Below, in pieces: positions 59,034-64,000 of a stretch of DNA of 64,000 bases. A program made the position numbers and the translations under genes. Location of the stretch: assembly GCA_941918925.1 (NCBI GenBank), contig OW799233.1, positions 124,334,833-124,398,832 on the forward strand, in the 5' to 3' direction. Below the pieces are notes generated by a model. That model saw nothing but the letters and a program-made list of their open reading frames with translations. It had not been told where the DNA came from and did not search any database. Within the stretch, counting starts at the first letter, position 1; each line of letters starts with the position of its first letter. Origin of the DNA: Phyto melanocephala. Taxonomy: Eukaryota > Arthropoda > Insecta > Diptera > Rhinophoridae.

Positions 59034-59997
59034 GTTTAAAATAATTAGTATTAAAACTAACATATAACTATAAACAACTGAACTATTTTGGCTCCCATGA
59101 CAACCTAATGTTGAAATCGATTGTTTGATATATGAAAAATTACAGATAGATAACTGGTCTGACGTTAAAATGTACTTTTAGTATATTACTGTTACTGTCG
59201 TATTCATAACAAAAATTTAAGTTTATTGAAAGCTTTTTTGACAGATGTTTTAGAGAAATTTGTGAAATAAGCCTTCTATAAATCTAATATTATTTATGAA
59301 TACGGCAGTTAATGTATTTAAAAGTTTATTTTATGAATTGATTTCAATTGTAGACTGCTTTTTAAAATTCTTTTCAATTTTAAAAACATAAAATAAAAAT
59401 CCGGTTAATCGTTTGCAAATAAACCCCAACAACCGGTTTTATTAAAATGTTCTTTAAATTATTCGATAACCGGTTTTTTATAAATGCCGAACTTATGATT
59501 ACTATAGTGGTTCTTTTCTTTTCTCTTATATTATGATAAAACTGCAGAATCATATGATTTTGTTGGCAAAATTTTCGGAAAATATGGTAACATTGTTGAA
59601 GAAAATGTCATAGAAATCAAACGAGAATAATAAAAATTGTCATGTTGTATGAAAAATATCGTCATACCGCAGCTATGTTTTAGCATAATTGTGATTGTTT
59701 AGGACATTATTAATAATAAGGATATTTTATTAGTTTTTTTTTTATTAGTTTTGGAAACACCCATATACATACATATGTGCATACACAAGTAAGTACGTAA
59801 ACACACACGTGGAACAAACAATGTTACAATTTATTAACATAAACAATTTATTTGTTTAAAATGTGTAATTATTATTCTTTTTAAACACTCTGAAATTCAG
59901 GGTTATTTGAAAAGTAAACAATAACAAATGCTTTTAGAAAATTCCAAAACTAAAATGCAATAAGCAATTTTAAAGTATACATGCATATGTATGTATC
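59034..59997. other. AT-rich stretch with CCGGTT relic
   Basis: Mostly featureless; CCGGTTAATCG, AACAACCGGTTTTATT and GATAACCGGTTTTTT at 59400-59475 are remnants of the CCGGTT-rich MITE. Confidence 0.4.
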
Positions 59998-59999
59998 TA

Positions 60000-61069
60000 C
60001 ATGGTAGCACAAAAGTTGTCACCCGATGTTCTTTGACTTTAATTTTTTTTTTTTAAGAAATAAAAACTTGTTTGGCTTTTGAATGGTGTCTATTTGATGT
60101 CAAAATTTTTTTAACTCAGTTGAAAAAATTGTATCGGACAAAAGCCTACCGCCATAATTAATGACAATATGGGCATGGTTTCTAGTATTTTTTTCGTTAC
60201 TCTTGCCAGAACTTTTGGCAATAGGTTTCCGCTTTTCTGACGGATATTATATTTTGAAACTTCAAGAGTTTGAGTCTTGTTTACAAAAAGAAGTCTAGAA
60301 CCGTTAAATTTGACGATCCTGCCGGCTGAAGCAAATCACTAATATAAGAGAATAAGTTGTAGGTCGTGCAGTATGCTCCGTTGCTCCATCGTGTTAAAAC
60401 CACATGTTTTCCAGTCCCAATTCGTATAGTTGTGGTAGAAGAAATTTGTTGAGCATGGCAATATAGTGATCGCCGTTAACAATAGTCGTTTGGTGTGCAG
60501 CTTTTTCGAAAAAATAAGGCCAGACGATGCGTAAACACTTTGAGCAAGTGTAATAACTATTTGTATGTTTCGGTTTTTCGATGCCCTAAAAGCGATAATC
60601 CTGCTTGTTTACGTATCAACAGCTATGAGGTCACGTCGCTCATGATGATTTTTGATGAATATTTGTCTTTCCGTTTTCGATATTAAGGATCGCTTGAGCA
60701 TAGCTTATAAGCGCTTGGCGGTCAACAACTTTAATTCTTTCATCAAAATTCTGTATAGATACTGCCCATTGATGCATTTCTTCGACACCGTTAGCCACAG
60801 CCTTAGCAGAACGGCTACTCCAGGGTCACCCATACTTGGCAGTATCTAGTGTTGTACCATACTCTTCTAGGCAAGCAGCTAAACTCCGTAATATTTTTCC
60901 AGTTGAAGTAGGACAACTAGGATTTCTAAGTCTACCACCGACGAATTATTATGCTAAACAATCGGATCAAAAGTGATTTATGTCATACTGACGTTTAGTT
61001 TTGTATATTTTTTTTTTACTTATAACGTAAAAGCAGATAGATTAATTTGATGACTTTTGCGCCTCCTTG
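60000..61069 (-). mobile_element. Full-length dead mariner, CAAAAGT-type ends
   Basis: CATGGTAGCACAAAAGTTGT (left) and CAAGGAGGCGCAAAAGTCAT (right, reverse complement) are flanked by TA (59998-59999, 61070-61071). The 1070-bp length is normal. A transposase relic lies on the minus strand. Confidence 0.8.
60110..60950 (-). pseudogene. Degraded mariner transposase
   Basis: On the minus strand the catalytic region reads RIVWPYFFEKAAHQTTIVNG, DHYIAMLNKFLLPQLYELGL and ENMWF-stop-HDGATEHTA, matching the family blocks GPYFFE..TVNG..RY and NMWFQQDGATxHTA. The QQ before the second catalytic Asp is now a stop plus H. Upstream, a diverged VDT..KQAGLSLLGHRKTETYK segment corresponds to VNKQNCRIWGxEN. Frameshifts and stops abound and the last acidic block is eroded. 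Gene orientation and position fit the TIRs at 60000 and 61069. Confidence 0.75.
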
Positions 61070-61071
61070 TA

Positions 61072-61995
61072 TATAAACAAACAAAAATTCTTATTTTTAT
61101 TTCTTCTCATAAAATTTAAAAGTAAATGCAAATCCAGATTTATTAAACAGATAAACAAAAATTAGAAACAATTTAGAGATTTATATATATTTTAAATTTA
61201 TATATTTTTTTCTTTAAATCACATAAATCATAATTCTAATCGACTCTGTTAAACAATAATTAATCATCATACGTTATATTTAATTTCTATGCAAAAGAAA
61301 AATAAAAAATAGGGAAATAAATTCAAACAATGGTAGATGTACGTACACTGAAAGAAAAAATTAAACTGGTCAAAGGTCAAAAATTACTTTTTTAAACTTT
61401 CATTTTGTTAAATGATTTTATTGTTTTTAAATGTCTCCTTCATTTCTGCAAACAGCATTGAAAAAATTAAAACTATAGATCTATTTATCTATTTATATTT
61501 AAATTCGATTAACCTTAACTGGACACTTTCATTTTTTTTTATCACCATCGTTAACGATACTAATATTACCTGCCTTGACTCAGCTGGAGTATTTATCGCA
61601 TTTAGCCGATTCCGGACTATCGGATCTAATATTTCAAACACAGCTTTTTTATGAACTTTTGTAGCGAAAAATCCCTAAAAGATCTATTTTTTAATTTACT
61701 GACAGTTTGTTTTGGCAACTAATTATGAATAAACAGACTCAAGACAAAGCTGAGTTTGCAAATTGTTAAAATTTATTTTAGAAAACATGGCTCAATTCGT
61801 CGGGCATTTAATTTACTTCACTTTTGGTGAAATCTTTCAATGTTATTGAACAGAATCGCCTTATTAAGAGCTATGTTAATCCCTAAATCATTGTCGAAAT
61901 AACATTTCATCCAGAAAAAAACACACTGGTAAAGTTACTTTATGGTTTGGTGATATCATGGTTCATATGTGTTTAAAAATAGCGATGGTCAGATC
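61072..61995. other. AT-rich stretch, nothing recognised
   Basis: No supported gene or repeat end. An 80-codon frame at 61412-61654 has no recognisable motif. Confidence 0.4.
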
Positions 61996-62262
61996 TAGGG
62001 AGATCGATTATTGGAATTTTTTCAAAAACCGGCTTGTGGATATTCCTAACAGTTTCTATTTAAAAACAACCGGTTCTCGGTTTAGGATTTAAAAAATAAC
62101 CGGTTTTATTCGAATAAACAATAACATAAAAGTCGAATTATTTATTGAAATTAAAATTTATTTTAATGAAACCAAAACAAAACACAAAGGAACAAAATAA
62201 AAAAACTGAAACTCAAAAAAACTGGTTAAAACCGGTCGAATAATAACCGTTCAATCACCCTA
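61996..62262. mobile_element. hAT-type MITE, CCGGTT-rich, short copy
   Basis: TAGGGAGATCGATTATT and TAGGGTGATTGAACGG (reverse complement) ends match the 35440-36421 family. Flanks GTCAGATC and ATCAGAAC agree at 6 of 8 positions, an aged 8-bp duplication. AACCGGTT motifs lie on both sides; at 267 bp it lacks most of the longer copy's interior. Confidence 0.65.
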
Positions 62263-62863
62263 ATCAGAACATTACACTAAACGTAGAGTGGCAAAAAGAC
62301 ATGCTTATATATTTAAGTGTTGCTTCAAATGAAAAACATATGTATTAGATTTGTTCTGCATTAGAACGTTAAAGTCTATTAAGTTTCGTTCTCATAAACC
62401 AATAATTTCATAAAATTATTGTCAAGCTAAGAATAACGATTAAACTTGTATTACCTTTAGACCACAGACAGCATCACACTGTTACAGCAAATTCAGCAGA
62501 TATGTTTTGGCACCCATGGCTCATCTAGTAAAAGTTCCAGTTTAAAATAAAGTTTATAGATATCCCCCAATTTACTATTGAAAAATAAAATTTTGTATTC
62601 CCTAAGAGTATAATTGCCGCAAACATATCAAGAAGGTCAAACCTTCTTGTCGGAGATGGGATAAACTGCATCTGTGAACAATAACTAAATTAACGCTTGA
62701 GGGACAATCTTGTATTTGACTAGTATTTTGTGTTTGTGTTAAGTTTTGGGTCTTGGTGTGCTCTGACATATTAGTAAAATAAAATGGTCAACAATTTTGT
62801 AGAACATTTTATACCTGCCCCTCCCATTTTTCGGAGTGTTTTTTACGATTTGTTAGAATAATG
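62263..62863. other. Unannotated stretch
   Basis: No coding motif. A short inverted pair AAGAAGGTC/AACCTTCTT at about 62630-62650 is the only structure seen. Confidence 0.4.
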
Positions 62864-62997
62864 TAGAGTTAGGCACAAATTGTTGCTTTAGTTGATTTTT
62901 TGCACAAATCACAATGTAATTTAATAGGGGTTCGTGAAAAAAACGTTCGAGGTTGTTGACAAGACTGAACTAAAGTAACGACTTGTGCTTAACTCTA
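62864..62997. repeat. 134-bp hairpin MITE
   Basis: TAGAGTTAGGCACAAATTG pairs with CGACTTGTGCTTAACTCTA, and CTTTAGTTGA with ACTAAAG. A degraded relative lies at 21345-21467. Its right end borders the target site of the hAT element at 63003. Confidence 0.65.
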
Positions 62998-63002
62998 GAA
63001 TA

Positions 63003-63800
63003 CAGGGACCGTAGCAATTATTCCTTTTTTCATAAAAATCAGATGATAACAGTTATTTTTTGATTTTTATTTTTTTGAGCAAAAATTAAAGTTATTTTTT
63101 GATTTTTATTTTTTTTTTTTTGAGCAAAAATAAAAGTTATTTTCTAATGAAATGTACTTGTTCGATAATTTAGTTAATATCAAATATTAATTTTAATGTG
63201 CATAAAAATCCCCATGATGATCACATTTTTTGTGATTTCTCACATTTTTGTATACTATGTATTCTATATCAATGGTTTGCGCTTGTTTGCTTGAGTTACG
63301 AAGTTGTTCAGGTATTTAGTAAATCATCCTACATGATTGCTGAAAAGTTTTAAAAAAACAACAGTAGAAAATATGTACTTCCCTGGCTACATAGACTGGA
63401 TTTTGTTGTGCATTTTTTACCTGCGACACAAGTTACTGTAGATAGATCCTTTTCAGCCCTCAAACTGGTTCTTGGAGAGTTGCGGTACAATTTGTCAGTG
63501 GACAATTTGGAAGCTCTCATGATAGTAAAACTAAATTCTGATGTTTAAAATATACTTGATATTGACTTAAAAAAATAAAAATTAAAAAATAACTTTTATT
63601 TTTGCTCGTAAAAATAAAAAGCAAAAAACAACTTTTATTTTTGATCGAAAAAATAAAAATCAAAATTTTAAAAAGCAACATATTTTATCATAGACTAATG
63701 CATTAGGATCAATATGGTATACTTGAATCCGTTTTCCGCCATTTACTTCTATATGTTTTTTTGTTTTAAAATTCCAAAAAACTGTTATTTTTGGTCCCTG
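63003..63800 (+). mobile_element. hAT element with perfect TSD and hATC remnant
   Basis: Ends CAGGGACC and GGTCCCTG, flanked by identical CTAGAATA (62995-63002, 63801-63808). Both subterminal regions hold repeats of TTATTTTTGATTTTTATTTTT and complement, with GAGCAAAAATAAAAGTTATT motifs facing each other. The interior keeps the final exon-like piece of a hAT transposase. At 798 bp it is non-autonomous. Confidence 0.85.
63374..63548 (+). pseudogene. hAT transposase C-terminal dimerisation fragment
   Basis: The frame reads VLPWLHRLDFVVHFLPATQV, TVDRSFSALKLVLGELRYNL, then SVDNLEALMIVKLNSDV and a stop at 63546. This is the hATC dimerisation domain at the end of hAT transposases (family form: ...ASSxxxERxFSxxxxxxxxxRxxLxxxxxExLxxLxxN), with the usual E of ERSFS replaced by D. 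The DDE core and zinc finger are gone: about 57 codons remain of a usual 550-700. It lies between the 63003 and 63800 termini, so the element is an internal-deletion derivative of an autonomous hAT with the same ends. Confidence 0.85.
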
Positions 63801-63808
63801 CTAGAATA

Positions 63809-64000
63809 AAGTCACAAAATGCCGTTATGAGGGAGAGAAAAAATAAAATAATCGCCATAACATTTCCTAAAAGTTAGCTGGACATAGATATGCTGCACCT
63901 CAGATGTAAAGAAAACATAATTTTATATACCGATGCAGCATGCATGAACAGGCCGCAGCTGGTATACTTTAACCGCCTCTAAAATAAAATTCCGATGTGA
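63809..64000. other. Window end, nothing recognised
   Basis: Short AT-rich segment with no supported feature. Confidence 0.4.

Overview
The window looks like repeat-dense intergenic or intronic DNA from a higher fly. The guess of a calyptrate such as a blowfly or house-fly relative is an inference from AT-richness, many mariner, hAT and Helitron-type elements, and two abundant short families whose ends read TATACCC...GGGTATA followed by an ATTCGGC(AC)GCCGAAT hairpin. I recognise no intact host gene, tRNA, rRNA or CRISPR array. Every protein-like stretch I can name is a broken transposable-element gene. Everything rests on reading the sequence by eye. Family names come from recalled motifs; boundaries come from terminal repeats and target-site duplications (TSDs) visible here.

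Layout: 0-7.9 kb holds a HINE-like repeat (984-2497), a small Helitron (4849-5192) and a TA-flanked inverted-repeat element (5492-6034). 7.9-13.7 kb is a TE nest: a Tc1-like transposase fragment (7962-8303); a mariner (8543-10956) split by a palindromic CACTG-ended element (8649-9961); and a TIR element (11129-13738) carrying a broken DUF7869-like gene and a foldback. 15.5-23.8 kb is dominated by HINE-like families 1 and 2, some nested, one with an inverted core and one interrupted by a deleted mariner. 26.2-28.6 kb is GC-rich debris followed by a degenerate A/T minisatellite. 29.5-31.2 kb is a family-1 copy split by a solo LTR.

31.6-37.1 kb holds a TA-flanked MITE, a dead mariner with both ends (32559-33750) and a family-2 copy split by a hAT MITE with a perfect 8-bp TSD. 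39.8-45.2 kb holds two Helitrons with 122-bp internal arrays, a mariner relic, and a 5'-truncated Jockey-type LINE with frameshift, stop, poly(A) and a probable TSD. 46-52.2 kb holds another family-1 copy, a LINE RNase H relic, and a Harbinger-like element interrupted by a palindromic hAT element. 53.1-64 kb holds a frameshifted gene of an uncharacterised TE-associated family, more mariner relics, two further LINE 3' ends, and two hAT elements with TSDs.

No gene network or operon is present. The relationships are insertional: element inside element, giving a relative order of events. The most unusual objects are the DUF7869-like TIR element, the palindromic elements with assignable TSDs, and the two hairpin-ended families with the core inversion between copies.
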